Positions 44,944 to 55,221 of a stretch of DNA of 64,000 nucleotides are shown here, piece by piece. The stretch comes from Pseudarthrobacter phenanthrenivorans Sphe3 (GTDB lineage: Bacteria; Actinomycetota; Actinomycetes; Actinomycetales; Micrococcaceae). Below the pieces are notes generated by a model. That model searched no databases. It saw only the letters and a program-made list of their open reading frames with translations, and was not told the origin of the DNA. Every line of letters starts with the position of its first letter. Positions within the stretch are counted from its first letter, which is position 1. The position numbers and the translations under genes are program-made. The stretch is taken from positions 2,852,001-2,916,000 of the forward strand of contig NC_015145.1 of NCBI RefSeq assembly GCF_000189535.1, written 5' to 3'.

Positions 44944-45812
44944 GGCTGTACCTTTTGCTGGTTCGGTTCAGGATGCTGGTGGTGCACCGGGATTTGGTCG
45001 CGTTCCCCGTGCGGGCTGCCTTCATCGTCTTCCTCGAGGGCGTCCTCGAGGTCGCGGTGGTAGTCGTCCTTGACGAGCCGCCACCAGATGAAGAGCGCGA
45101 ACCCGGCAAAGACCACCCATTCAAGGGAATAGAAGAGGTTGAGCCAGTTGATCTGCTGGGCCGGCGGCTGGGGGCCGATGTTAAGGGGAAGGAGTTCTCC
45201 CCGCACCGCTGCCGGGCTGACGTCCACCCCGTTGGCCACTTCCGCGGTGGCGGCCACGAAACCGGGGTAGCTGCTGACTTCCCAGTAGTTGATGAGTTCA
45301 GCGACGGAGACGGCGGTTGCCTCTCCGGGTTCCGGGGCCGTCCCGGGCACGGGTGCCTCGGACGGCAGCAGCCGCCCCGTCAGTTCAAGGTCGCCCGACG
45401 GCGGCACGGGAGCATCTGCGCGGTCCTCCACCCAGCCGCGGGCCACCGGGATCCAGGTCTGCGGTGAGGCGGCGGCCCCGGTGAGGGCCGGCGCTCCGTT
45501 GACGGCGAAGGCGGTGACGACCCAGTAGCCTGGCTTGCCGTCGTGCAGGCGGCCGGGAACCATCACCTGCTTGGCGGGGTCGTAGTATCCCTGCGCGGAA
45601 ACCATTTGGTCCGCGTCGGTCCCATGGAAGAACTCGCCCGGCTGGAGGGTGTCAACCAACGGCTGGATCTGCTCGGTGGCAGGGTTGTCCGGCACTTCCG
45701 GCTGCGTTGACCGCCCGAACTGCCACTGGCTCAACAGCACGAAGACCCCGGAAATGGCGATCGCGAAGATAAACCCGGCGATCCATCGGGGCTTAAGGGC
45801 TGTTTTCCACAC
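44940..45812 (-). CDS. SURF1-family cytochrome oxidase assembly protein
   Basis: 290 residues. Topology: N-terminal helix (about 11-30, GFIFAIAISGVFVLLSQWQFGR), a large outside loop, and a second helix (about 222-243, FYSLEWVVFAGFALFIWW). WQFGR and the GYYDPAKQVMVPGR and WIPVARGWVED segments are family marks. SURF1 helps insert heme a into cytochrome c oxidase. The C-terminal 45 residues are acidic then His/Gln-rich and cytoplasmic. The GTG start is fixed by TACGGT 6 nt upstream. Confidence 0.92.
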   Translation of the reverse strand: MWKTALKPRWIAGFIFAIAISGVFVLLSQWQFGRSTQPEVPDNPATEQIQPLVDTLQPGEFFHGTDADQMVSAQGYYDPAKQVMVPGRLHDGKPGYWVVTAFAVNGAPALTGAAASPQTWIPVARGWVEDRADAPVPPSGDLELTGRLLPSEAPVPGTAPEPGEATAVSVAELINYWEVSSYPGFVAATAEVANGVDVSPAAVRGELLPLNIGPQPPAQQINWLNLFYSLEWVVFAGFALFIWWRLVKDDYHRDLEDALEEDDEGSPHGERDQIPVHHQHPEPNQQKVQP

Positions 45813-45818
45813 GTCTTA

Positions 45819-45824
45819 ACCGTA
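45819..45824 (-). promoter_or_regulatory. -10 hexamer TACGGT, leaderless configuration
   Basis: On the minus strand TACGGT ends 6 nt before the SURF1 GTG. No Shine-Dalgarno. Confidence 0.5.
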
Positions 45825-45901
45825 CTTCGTGCCGCTGTAGAACAACTAAACGCCAGGATGGCAGGGACTGCATCTGTGCCCTGGCCCCGGCTCCTGCGGG
45901 C

Positions 45902-46390
45902 TCAGTGATCGAAGAACACCAGGCTGGAGTTGATGAGTTCCGCGATGACCTCCGGATCATAGGCCCGGCGCAGTGACTCCCTGAAGGACTCCTTGGACAG
46001 GGACCGGGCCAGGGTGGCCAGGACCTCAAGGTGGTCGGAGAAGGAACTGGCCGGGGTGGCGATCAGCAGGATCACGGTGGCGGGGCCGTCGGTGGCGCCG
46101 AAATCCAGGGCATGCCCGTATTTGGCGATACCTACGGCGATGGAGGTCTGGGAGACGAACTCGCTGCGCGCGTGGGGCAGGCCGATACCGCCGGGGAGTC
46201 CCGTGGCCAGCTGGTGCTCCCGGGCATTCACATGCTTGAGGAACCCGTCCAGGTCAGAGATGCGCCCGGCGGCGTACATCCGTTTGGCCAGTTGCGTGGC
46301 GGCGTCGGCCTTGTCCGTTGCCTCCAGCTCCAGGATCACCATTTCGGGTGTGGTGAGCTCGGCATCGTACCGGTCAAGTGGTTCCGCCAA
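45902..46390 (-). CDS. PTS EIIA domain protein (fructose/mannitol type)
   Basis: 162 residues, a single EIIA domain of the fructose family. The phosphorylated histidine is in GIGLPHARS (His73), preceded by REHQLATGLPGG. It would take phosphate from HPr. Start is TTG (46388-46390) because AAGGG sits 7 nt upstream and no ATG fits. It lies 39 bp after glpD with no EIIB or EIIC gene here, so it may be regulatory rather than a transporter part. Partner enzymes must be elsewhere. Confidence 0.85.
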   Translation of the reverse strand: MAEPLDRYDAELTTPEMVILELEATDKADAATQLAKRMYAAGRISDLDGFLKHVNAREHQLATGLPGGIGLPHARSEFVSQTSIAVGIAKYGHALDFGATDGPATVILLIATPASSFSDHLEVLATLARSLSKESFRESLRRAYDPEVIAELINSSLVFFDH

Positions 46391-46429
46391 GGCGTGTCCC
46401 TTCAGTCAGCAGTGCTGTGCCGTGAACCC

Positions 46430-48169
46430 TCAGCGCAAGGGCACGATGTCCTCCACACCCAGGCGGGCGGCGTCTGCGGATTCGTCGTCCGGCTGTTGTT
46501 GGCTGAGGCGTTCCGCCTCCACCCTGGCAATGTAGTGCCGGACCTCGTTTTCACGCTGGGCGTCACTCCAGCCAAGAACGTCACCCATTAGTTTAGCGAC
46601 AACCGGGACGGCGGACACGCCGCGGTCCCAGGCCTCGATGGAAATGCGTGTCCTGCGGGTCAGGACGTCATGGACATGCCGGGCGCCTTCATGCGTGGCG
46701 GCGTAGACGGCCTCGGCCTGGAGGTAGTCGTCCGCGCCGGGCAGCGGCTCGGCCAGCTCCGGATTCTCCTGGATGAGTGCAAGCACCTCGGAGGTCATGG
46801 AGCCATACCGGTTGAGGAGGTGCTCCACCCTGGCGACGTGCACGCCGGCTTCCTCCGCAGTCCGGGCGCGGCGGTTCCAGGCAGCCCGGTACCCGTTTGC
46901 GCCCAGCAGCGGGATGGTCTCCGTGCAGCTGGGCGGGACGCGCTCATCCATGGTGCGGGTTGCCTCATCCACCGCGTCTTTGGCCATCACCCGGTAGGTG
47001 GTCCATTTCCCGCCGGCCACCACCACCAGGCCGGGGACAGGATGGGCCACCACATGTTCGCGGGACAGCTTGGCCGTGGAGTCATTTTCCCCGGCGAGCA
47101 GTGGCCGCAAACCGGCGTAGACACCCTCCACGTCCTCGCGGGTCAGCGGCCGCTTGAGGACTTTGTTGACGTGTTCCAGGATGTAGTCGATGTCCTTGCT
47201 GGAGGCCGCGGGGTGCGCCTTGTCCAGGTGCCAGTCGGTGTCCGTTGTGCCGATGATCCAGTGCCGGCCCCAGGGAATCACGAACAGCACCGACTTCTCG
47301 GTGCGCAGGATCAGTCCCACGGTGGACTGGAAGCGGTCCCTCGGCACCACCAGGTGGATGCCCTTGGACGCACGGACCTTCAGCTGGCCGCGCTCGGTGA
47401 CCATGGCCTGGGTCTCGTCCGTCCACACGCCGGTGGCGTTGATGACCTGCTTGGCGCGGATGTTGAATTCAGTCCCGTCCTCGTGGTTGACCACCTTTGC
47501 GCCGACCACCCGCTCACCCTCGCGGAGGAAATCCACCACCTTCATCTGGTTGACGGCGTGGGCGCCGTAGTAGGCGGCAGTCCGGACCAGGTTGGCCACA
47601 TACTTGGCGTCATCCACCTGGCCGTCGTAGTAGCGGATGGAGCCCACGAAGGCGTCGTTCTTCAGGCTGGGGGCGGCCCGCAGGGTACCGCGGCGGGTGA
47701 GGTGCTTGTGGAACGGCACTCCCCTGCTGTGCCCGCTGGAAACGGACATGGCGTCATACAGGGCGATGCCTGCGCCAACATAGGGGCGTTCGATGAAGGG
47801 CTTGGTCAGCGGGTACAGGAAGGGAACCGGCCGGGCCAGGTGGGGTGCCAGCTCGGAGAGCAGCAAACCGCGCTCCTGCAGGGCTTCCTTGACCAGCGCG
47901 AAGTCGAGCATCTCCAGGTAGCGCAGGCCGCCGTGGATGAGCTTGGAGGACCGTGAGGAGGTGCCTGCCGCCCAGTCGCTGGCCTCGACGATGCCCACGT
48001 CCAGTCCCCGGGTGACCGCGTCAAGGGCTGCCCCGGCACCCACGATGCCGCCGCCGACGATGAGGATGTCAAGCTCCTGGCCGGGGTCCGCCGTGGCGCG
48101 CAGCCGCTGGATGGATGCTTCCCTGGCTTCCGGGCCAAGGGCCCCGCTGTTTTCAGGAACACTCTTCAT
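46430..48169 (-). CDS. glpD: Glycerol-3-phosphate dehydrogenase GlpD
   Basis: 579 residues, FAD-dependent. Dinucleotide fold GGGIVGAGAALD (39-50), SSRSSKLIHGGLRYLEM, and the C-terminal DAO_C domain (about 440-560). Oxidises sn-glycerol-3-phosphate to DHAP at the membrane, feeding electrons to quinone; used for glycerol catabolism. GGAGG 6 nt before the ATG. A PTS EIIA gene follows closely. No glpK or glpF is in the window. Confidence 0.94.
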   Translation of the reverse strand: MKSVPENSGALGPEAREASIQRLRATADPGQELDILIVGGGIVGAGAALDAVTRGLDVGIVEASDWAAGTSSRSSKLIHGGLRYLEMLDFALVKEALQERGLLLSELAPHLARPVPFLYPLTKPFIERPYVGAGIALYDAMSVSSGHSRGVPFHKHLTRRGTLRAAPSLKNDAFVGSIRYYDGQVDDAKYVANLVRTAAYYGAHAVNQMKVVDFLREGERVVGAKVVNHEDGTEFNIRAKQVINATGVWTDETQAMVTERGQLKVRASKGIHLVVPRDRFQSTVGLILRTEKSVLFVIPWGRHWIIGTTDTDWHLDKAHPAASSKDIDYILEHVNKVLKRPLTREDVEGVYAGLRPLLAGENDSTAKLSREHVVAHPVPGLVVVAGGKWTTYRVMAKDAVDEATRTMDERVPPSCTETIPLLGANGYRAAWNRRARTAEEAGVHVARVEHLLNRYGSMTSEVLALIQENPELAEPLPGADDYLQAEAVYAATHEGARHVHDVLTRRTRISIEAWDRGVSAVPVVAKLMGDVLGWSDAQRENEVRHYIARVEAERLSQQQPDDESADAARLGVEDIVPLR

Positions 48170-48239
48170 TGAAAGCCTCCAGTGCCTCTAGTGCCGGTAG
48201 TAAAACCACCCTACTTGCTTGCGGCACGCTTGGGCAGGA

Positions 48240-48266
48240 GTGCAGCGGCGGATACCGCCGCTGCAC
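48240..48266 (-). terminator. Hairpin downstream of guaB3
   Basis: Perfect 12-bp stem with 3-nt loop (GTGCAGCGGCGG-ATA-CCGCCGCTGCAC) 9 bp after the guaB3 stop. No T run, so the terminator is probably weak or Rho-assisted. Confidence 0.5.
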
Positions 48267-48275
48267 CCCCCGGCA

Positions 48276-49412
48276 TCAGTTGCCGGAGTACGGTGAAACC
48301 ACGACGTCGACCCGCTGGAATTCCTTCAGGTCCGAGTAGCCGGTGGTCGCCATGGAGCGGCGCAGCGCGCCAATGAGGTTTGAGGTGCCGTTGGTGTGGT
48401 GCCCCGGCCCGAACAGGACCTCTTCCAGCGGGCCCACGGTGCCCACGTTGGCGCGGTCGCCGCGGGGCAGTTCGAGGTGGTGCGCCTCCTGGCCCCAGTG
48501 CCATCCCTTGCCTGGCGCTTCCTCTGCCCGGGCCAGTGCGCTGCCGAGCATGACGGCGTCGGCGCCCATCGCGATGGCCTTGACGATGTCGCCCGAGGTG
48601 CCCATTCCGCCGTCGGCAATCACATGGACGTACCGGCCGCCGGATTCGTCCATGTAGTCGCGGCGGGCGGCAGCGACGTCGGAGATCGCCGAGGCCATGG
48701 GCGAGTGGATGCCCAGCGCGCGGCGGGTGGTGGTGGTGGCTCCGCCGCCGAAGCCCACCAGCACGCCGGCCGCTCCGGTGCGCATGAGGTGCAGCGCGGG
48801 AGTGTACCCGGCTGCGCCGCCTACGATCACCGGGACGTCCAGTTCGTAAATGAACTGCTTGAGGTTCAGCGGCTCGTGGTCCTTCGAAACATGCTCGGCG
48901 GATACGGTGGTGCCGCGGATGACGAAGATGTCGACGCCGGCGGCCAGGACGGTCTTGTAGTGTTCCTGCGTGCGCTGCGGGGTCAGGGATCCCGCCACCG
49001 TTACGCCGGCCTCCCGGATCTCTGCCAGCCGGGACGTGATGAGCTCGGGCTGGATGGGCGCCTGGTACAGCTCCTGCATCCGTCCGGTCACGGCCGGGCT
49101 GTTGGTCTCGTCCTGCAGCGCCCCGATCTCGTCCAGGACGGGCTGCGGATCCTCGTACCGGGTCCAGAGGCCTTCAAGGTCCAGCACGCCCAGTCCGCCG
49201 AGGCGGCCCAGGGCGATTGCCGTCTGCGGGGACATGGCGGAATCCATGGGGGCCGCGATCACCGGCATGCTGAACTGGTAGGCGTCAATCTGCCAGGAGA
49301 CGGAGACGTCCTTGGGGTCGCGGGTGCGACGGTTGGGGACGATTGCTATGTCATCCAGGGAGTAGGCTCGACGCCCACGCTTGCCACGGCCGATCTCGAT
49401 CTCGTAAGTCAC
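48276..49412 (-). CDS. guaB3: GuaB3 family IMPDH-related protein
   Basis: 378 residues. Barrel similar to IMP dehydrogenase: MDSAMSPQTAIALGRLGGLGVLDLEGLW, VIVGGAAGYTPALHLMRTGA, GGRYVHVIADGGMGTSGDIVKAIAMGADAVMLGS. The catalytic-loop position reads VGFGGGATTTTRR (219-231) and holds no cysteine; in fact the whole protein has none. There is no CBS pair. GuaB3 proteins of mycobacteria likewise lack the classical loop; some relatives act as GMP reductases. Activity here is uncertain. GTG start with TAACCT 6 nt upstream. Confidence 0.88.
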   Translation of the reverse strand: MTYEIEIGRGKRGRRAYSLDDIAIVPNRRTRDPKDVSVSWQIDAYQFSMPVIAAPMDSAMSPQTAIALGRLGGLGVLDLEGLWTRYEDPQPVLDEIGALQDETNSPAVTGRMQELYQAPIQPELITSRLAEIREAGVTVAGSLTPQRTQEHYKTVLAAGVDIFVIRGTTVSAEHVSKDHEPLNLKQFIYELDVPVIVGGAAGYTPALHLMRTGAAGVLVGFGGGATTTTRRALGIHSPMASAISDVAAARRDYMDESGGRYVHVIADGGMGTSGDIVKAIAMGADAVMLGSALARAEEAPGKGWHWGQEAHHLELPRGDRANVGTVGPLEEVLFGPGHHTNGTSNLIGALRRSMATTGYSDLKEFQRVDVVVSPYSGN

Positions 49413-49418
49413 TGCTCT

Positions 49419-49424
49419 AGGTTA
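49419..49424 (-). promoter_or_regulatory. -10 hexamer TAACCT, leaderless configuration
   Basis: Ends 6 nt before the guaB3 GTG on the minus strand; no ribosome binding site. Confidence 0.45.
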
Positions 49425-49461
49425 TCCCAGCCGCCGCGGTGTCCCTGGCTGGCGTGGAAGT

Positions 49462-51315
49462 TCAGGGCCTGGTGGGGACGCTGAGCTGGGATTCGAACAT
49501 CCGGAAGTAGCGTCCGCGCAGCGCCACCAGTTCCTTGTGCGTGCCTTGCTCGACGATCCGGCCGTCCTCCAGCATGTACACGATGTCCGCCTTTTCGATG
49601 GTGGCCAGGCGGTGGCTGATGGCGATGATCGTGCTGCTGCGGTCGGCGAAGAGGCGGGTGAAGATCCGGTGCTCGGCGAGGGCATCGATGGCGGAGGTAG
49701 GCTCGTCCATCACCATGAACGAGGCGTCCCGGTAGAAGTTCCGGGCCATCGCGAGCCGCTGCCACTGGCCGCCGGAGAGGCCGCTGCCCTTCCGGCCGCG
49801 CGGGTCCTCCATCCAGTTGCTGACGTGGTTGTCCAGGCCGTTGGGGAGTTTGTTGATGAATTCCAAGGCCTCGGCGTTCGCGGCGGCCTTGCGGATGCGG
49901 CCGTCGTCGCGGGGCGAGTCGACGTCGCCGAAGTAGATGTTCTCCGCGGCCGTGGCGAACTCGTACTTGAGGAACTCCTGGCTCAACACGGCCAGGTGCC
50001 GGTGCCAGGAGGTGACGTCGACGGCGGCGAGGTCCACGCCGTCGAGCATTACCTGCCCTGAATCAGGGCGGTACAGCCCGGCCAGGATCCTGATCAGCGT
50101 GGACTTTCCGGCTCCGTTCTCCCCTACTATCGCGATGTGCTGGCCCTCCCGGATGGTCATGCTGATGCCCCTGATGACTTCGATGTCGCTGCCCGTATAG
50201 GTGAACCGGATGTCCTTCAGCTCCACTGTCTTCGGGGACTGCAGCAGCGGGGGCGCATGCTCCGAATGGACGGGCAGGGCCATGAACAGCTCGTAGTCCT
50301 TCAGGTTGGCCAGGTCCTCATCGATGGAGCTCAGGGAGGACACCAGGTTGTTCGCGGTGGACAGGGCGCGGCTGACGATCTGCTGCACGTAGAGGAACTG
50401 GCCCACGGGCTGGGCGCGGGCGATGATCTGGCCCACCACCCAGATCAGGGACACCACCTCCGCACCGTACTGGAGTGCGTCCGCGGCAAGCTGCTTGGGG
50501 ATGTACCGGCGCTGGTAATCAAGGCGGCGGCGCTCGTCCGCGTCCCGCAGGCGGGAGCGGAGGTCCATCAGGAAGCCGACGATGCCGTACAGGCGCATCT
50601 CCGCGATGTGCTGGGGGCGGAGCAGGTTTTGTTCGATCATCCGGCGCTGGCGCCGCGAATCCACCTGCGTGTTCCAGTGCGCAATCTGTTCCCGTGACAG
50701 CTTGAACTGCAGGTAGACGCTGGGGACGATGGCAACCAGGACAATCACTGCGATCCACCAGCTGACCAGCAGCAGGGCCCCAATGGCGAGGATAACGGAC
50801 ACCAGCTGGGTGAAGATCGCCGCGATGCGGTCCAGGACGCGCGCGTAGGAGTCCGAGAACCTCTTGGCGCGGTCGTACAGGTCAACGGTTTCTTTGTCGT
50901 CGTAGCGCCAGAACTCCAGGGCAAGGAACCGCTCGTACATCTGGTCCCCCACGATCGCGCCCACCTTGAAGCTCATCAGCTGCTGGATATACCGGTCCAC
51001 GCTGATGAAGGCGCCCCAGAACAGCCCCAGGGCAGCGGTGATGATGACGTAGACGATCGCCAGCTGCCCGGCGCCGGCGTCACCGGAGTAGGCTGCGGCC
51101 AGCGCCGTGGTGGTGAGCGCGGCGAAGTAGGTGGTGACCAGCGGCAGCACTGCCGAGATGAGCGAGCCGAGGACCTTCATGATCACCGCCCCCGGGGAGG
51201 CCCGGAAGCTGACCCGCAAGACCTGGGCTACGGCCCGGGCGTAGGGCCGCAACGCCAGCCTGCGTTGGGGATCGCGTTTGGGGGTCAGTTCCGCCGGATG
51301 GCCTGGTGGGGGCAT
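49462..51315 (-). CDS. ABC exporter, fused permease-ATPase (type I half transporter)
   Basis: 617 residues. Six-helix ABC transmembrane domain (about 40-330) followed by an ATPase domain with Walker A GENGAGKST, Q-loop VLSQEFL, signature SGLSGGQWQRLAMAR, Walker B FMVMDEPTSAID and SHRLATIEKAD. It forms a homodimer or a heterodimer with an unlinked partner, and exports a lipid, peptide or drug. Sits between guaB3 and guaB without clear metabolic tie. ATG start; weak ribosome binding site. Confidence 0.88.
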   Translation of the reverse strand: MPPPGHPAELTPKRDPQRRLALRPYARAVAQVLRVSFRASPGAVIMKVLGSLISAVLPLVTTYFAALTTTALAAAYSGDAGAGQLAIVYVIITAALGLFWGAFISVDRYIQQLMSFKVGAIVGDQMYERFLALEFWRYDDKETVDLYDRAKRFSDSYARVLDRIAAIFTQLVSVILAIGALLLVSWWIAVIVLVAIVPSVYLQFKLSREQIAHWNTQVDSRRQRRMIEQNLLRPQHIAEMRLYGIVGFLMDLRSRLRDADERRRLDYQRRYIPKQLAADALQYGAEVVSLIWVVGQIIARAQPVGQFLYVQQIVSRALSTANNLVSSLSSIDEDLANLKDYELFMALPVHSEHAPPLLQSPKTVELKDIRFTYTGSDIEVIRGISMTIREGQHIAIVGENGAGKSTLIRILAGLYRPDSGQVMLDGVDLAAVDVTSWHRHLAVLSQEFLKYEFATAAENIYFGDVDSPRDDGRIRKAAANAEALEFINKLPNGLDNHVSNWMEDPRGRKGSGLSGGQWQRLAMARNFYRDASFMVMDEPTSAIDALAEHRIFTRLFADRSSTIIAISHRLATIEKADIVYMLEDGRIVEQGTHKELVALRGRYFRMFESQLSVPTRP

Positions 51316-51341
51316 GCACTCAGCCTAGTTCGCTGCAGACG

Positions 51342-51380
51342 CCGGCAGGCCATGGAGCAAGAAACTCCATGGCCTGCCGG
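51342..51380 (-). terminator. Hairpin downstream of guaB
   Basis: Perfect 16-bp stem (CCGGCAGGCCATGGAG and complement) with a 7-nt loop, 17 bp after the guaB stop on the minus strand. A strong hairpin; T tract absent. Confidence 0.65.
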
Positions 51381-51397
51381 ACGGTGCCAACCAGTGG

Positions 51398-53032
<1,635 letters not shown>

Positions 53033-53133
53033 TCAGGAAAGTGTTGAGTAAATATTAGAACCTCGGCGCCGATCCCCCTATTCCATGCGCCCAATGTGAG
53101 CAACCGCACCTTCCGGACCGTGTATCCGGCGTT

Positions 53134-55212
53134 TCAGCGCCAGCCCGTGGCGGCAAGGAGACGCTGTTCAAACATGGGAATCATGCTCTCCACATACGTC
53201 CTGGTGAGGTGGTTGTCGTCCTTGTAGACGTAAATGTTTCCCACCACGGCCGGGCAGACACCGCGTGCACAGATGAAGTCGCTGAGATCCATCAGGTGGA
53301 GCCCGGGCAGACGGTCCCGGTAGCTCTCCAGCGGCGACGGGTCCACCAGTGACTCCGCCAGGGGAACGTTGCACTCCGGAGCCTCCGGGCCGTTCCGCTG
53401 GACGCATTCGGGCATGTTGAAGGTGAAGCGCGGATTGTCCCTGATTCCCACGATCTCGATCCCTGCCTCGGCGAATGGCCGGACGCCGTCCAGGTAGCCG
53501 GGCACCTCTGTTTCGAACGGTGCTTCCTCGTGCGTCAGCGAGGCCACGGTAAAGACGGCGTCAGGACGGTGTTCCAGGACGTAGGCGGTGCTGGCCCGGT
53601 TGTAGGCGTTGCACTCCGCGTTCCTGGTTTCAGATTCGGCACCAAAGCGGCACGCCGGCATCAGCAAGGTCACCAGTTCCCAGCCGCGCTCGGCGGCGAT
53701 GGGGGCCAGGGCACCCAGGTACTGCTGGGAGTGGGAGTCGCCCAGGACCACGATGCGCTTGGTGGCCCCGCCGTCCGGAACGTCCTGGCGGCAACCTTCG
53801 AGGATGGGATCGCTCGTGGCGTTTTCGCCGGTGCAGGGGGCATGGATTCCGGCCCAGTCGTTGTCCAGGGCGGAGGGGCCGGGAATGATCCGGGCATCGG
53901 GAACCGGCACGGGGGCGTTCTCCGGGCTGAGCGCCGCGGCCCCGGGCGTGAGCTCGCGGGGTTGTGCCGCCGTCGCGCTTTCCTCCGCGGTGAGCGTGGT
54001 TTGCCAGATGGCAACAGGTCCCGCCAGCAGGGCACCGCAGGCAACGATGACGACGGCGGTGCGCCAGGCACGCCGTTTGGGCCAGTGCCACTCGCGCAGC
54101 GGCTTCTCCACGAAGCGTGTGGTGAGGATGGCGAGCACGATGGACGCGGCCACGATGCCGAGCCCCTGGACCAGGTTGGGTGCCTCGACGCCGGTGGCCG
54201 CGAGCGCCAGCACCAGGACGGGCCAGTGCCACAGGTACAGGGCATAGGAGTTGTCGCCCAGCGCCACCAGGGGCCTGCTGCTGAGGAACCTGTCCACACC
54301 GAAACGGCTGCCGGTCTGCCCGGCGGTGATGATGGCTGCGCCGGCAAGCGTTGGCCAGAGTGCGATGTATCCCGGGAAGGAACGGTCCACGGTCAGCAGG
54401 AGGCCGCAGGAGACCATGGCCGCGAGTCCCGCCCAGCCGAGCGCCACCCGCAGCACCCGCCGGGGTTTGAGGTGGGGCAGCGCCAGGGCGAGCAGGGACC
54501 CCAGGGCGAACTCCCACAGCCTGGCCCGGGTATCGAAGTAGGCGTACGCCTGGTTGGTGGCCGTCTGCTCCACGGAGTAGGCGAGGGAAAAGACAAAAAC
54601 GGCTCCGAAGAGCACTCCCAGCAGCCCGCGGTACGTCAGGCCCGCGCACCCCGGAATCCGCCGCAGCAGCGCCAGCAGTCCCGCAGCGCCGGCGAAAACC
54701 AGCGGCCACAGGATGAATACCTGGCCTTGGATGGACAGTGACCAGAAGTGCTGGAGGGGGCTGGCGCCGGCGTGGTCCTGTGCATAGTAATCAACGGCAG
54801 TGTCTGCCAGCAGCCAGTTCTGGTTGTACAGCAGCGACGCCCACGCCTGGTCCAGCACCTGCGGCCAGCGGCTTTGCGGCAGGATCAGCCACGTCCCGGC
54901 CAGCACGCCGAGGATCACCACGACGGCGGCCGGCAGCAGCCGCTTGAACAGGTGCAGCCAGTGCGCCAGGAGTCCGAACGGATGTCCAGCTTCGGCTTTC
55001 CGGACGAACGACAGCGTGAGCAGGAAGGCGGAAACCAGCAGGAAGATGTCCACTCCCCCTGACACCCGGCCCAGCCACACGTGGTAGGCAACCACCATCA
55101 GTACGGCAAGTGCGCGGAGGCCCTGCACTTCGGGCCGGAACGTTGGTTTCCGGCCCTTGGCACCGGCTCCGGACGGCGGATTGGCTGCAGCCTCTGTTCT
55201 CGCTAGCGACAC
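53134..55212 (-). CDS. Acyltransferase 3 family protein with SGNH domain (OafA-like)
   Basis: 692 residues. N-terminal integral membrane acyltransferase 3 domain (about 25-395, ten or so helices; start RPEVQGLRALAVLMVVAYHVW with the conserved His), then an extracytoplasmic SGNH domain (about 450-690): block I VVLGDSHSQQY and block V DDNHLT. These enzymes move acyl groups across the membrane onto surface polysaccharides or peptidoglycan. GTG start with GAGG upstream. The next gene begins 9 bp beyond its start, on the same strand. Confidence 0.9.
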   Translation of the reverse strand: MSLARTEAAANPPSGAGAKGRKPTFRPEVQGLRALAVLMVVAYHVWLGRVSGGVDIFLLVSAFLLTLSFVRKAEAGHPFGLLAHWLHLFKRLLPAAVVVILGVLAGTWLILPQSRWPQVLDQAWASLLYNQNWLLADTAVDYYAQDHAGASPLQHFWSLSIQGQVFILWPLVFAGAAGLLALLRRIPGCAGLTYRGLLGVLFGAVFVFSLAYSVEQTATNQAYAYFDTRARLWEFALGSLLALALPHLKPRRVLRVALGWAGLAAMVSCGLLLTVDRSFPGYIALWPTLAGAAIITAGQTGSRFGVDRFLSSRPLVALGDNSYALYLWHWPVLVLALAATGVEAPNLVQGLGIVAASIVLAILTTRFVEKPLREWHWPKRRAWRTAVVIVACGALLAGPVAIWQTTLTAEESATAAQPRELTPGAAALSPENAPVPVPDARIIPGPSALDNDWAGIHAPCTGENATSDPILEGCRQDVPDGGATKRIVVLGDSHSQQYLGALAPIAAERGWELVTLLMPACRFGAESETRNAECNAYNRASTAYVLEHRPDAVFTVASLTHEEAPFETEVPGYLDGVRPFAEAGIEIVGIRDNPRFTFNMPECVQRNGPEAPECNVPLAESLVDPSPLESYRDRLPGLHLMDLSDFICARGVCPAVVGNIYVYKDDNHLTRTYVESMIPMFEQRLLAATGWR

Positions 55213-55221
55213 AAATGGACC

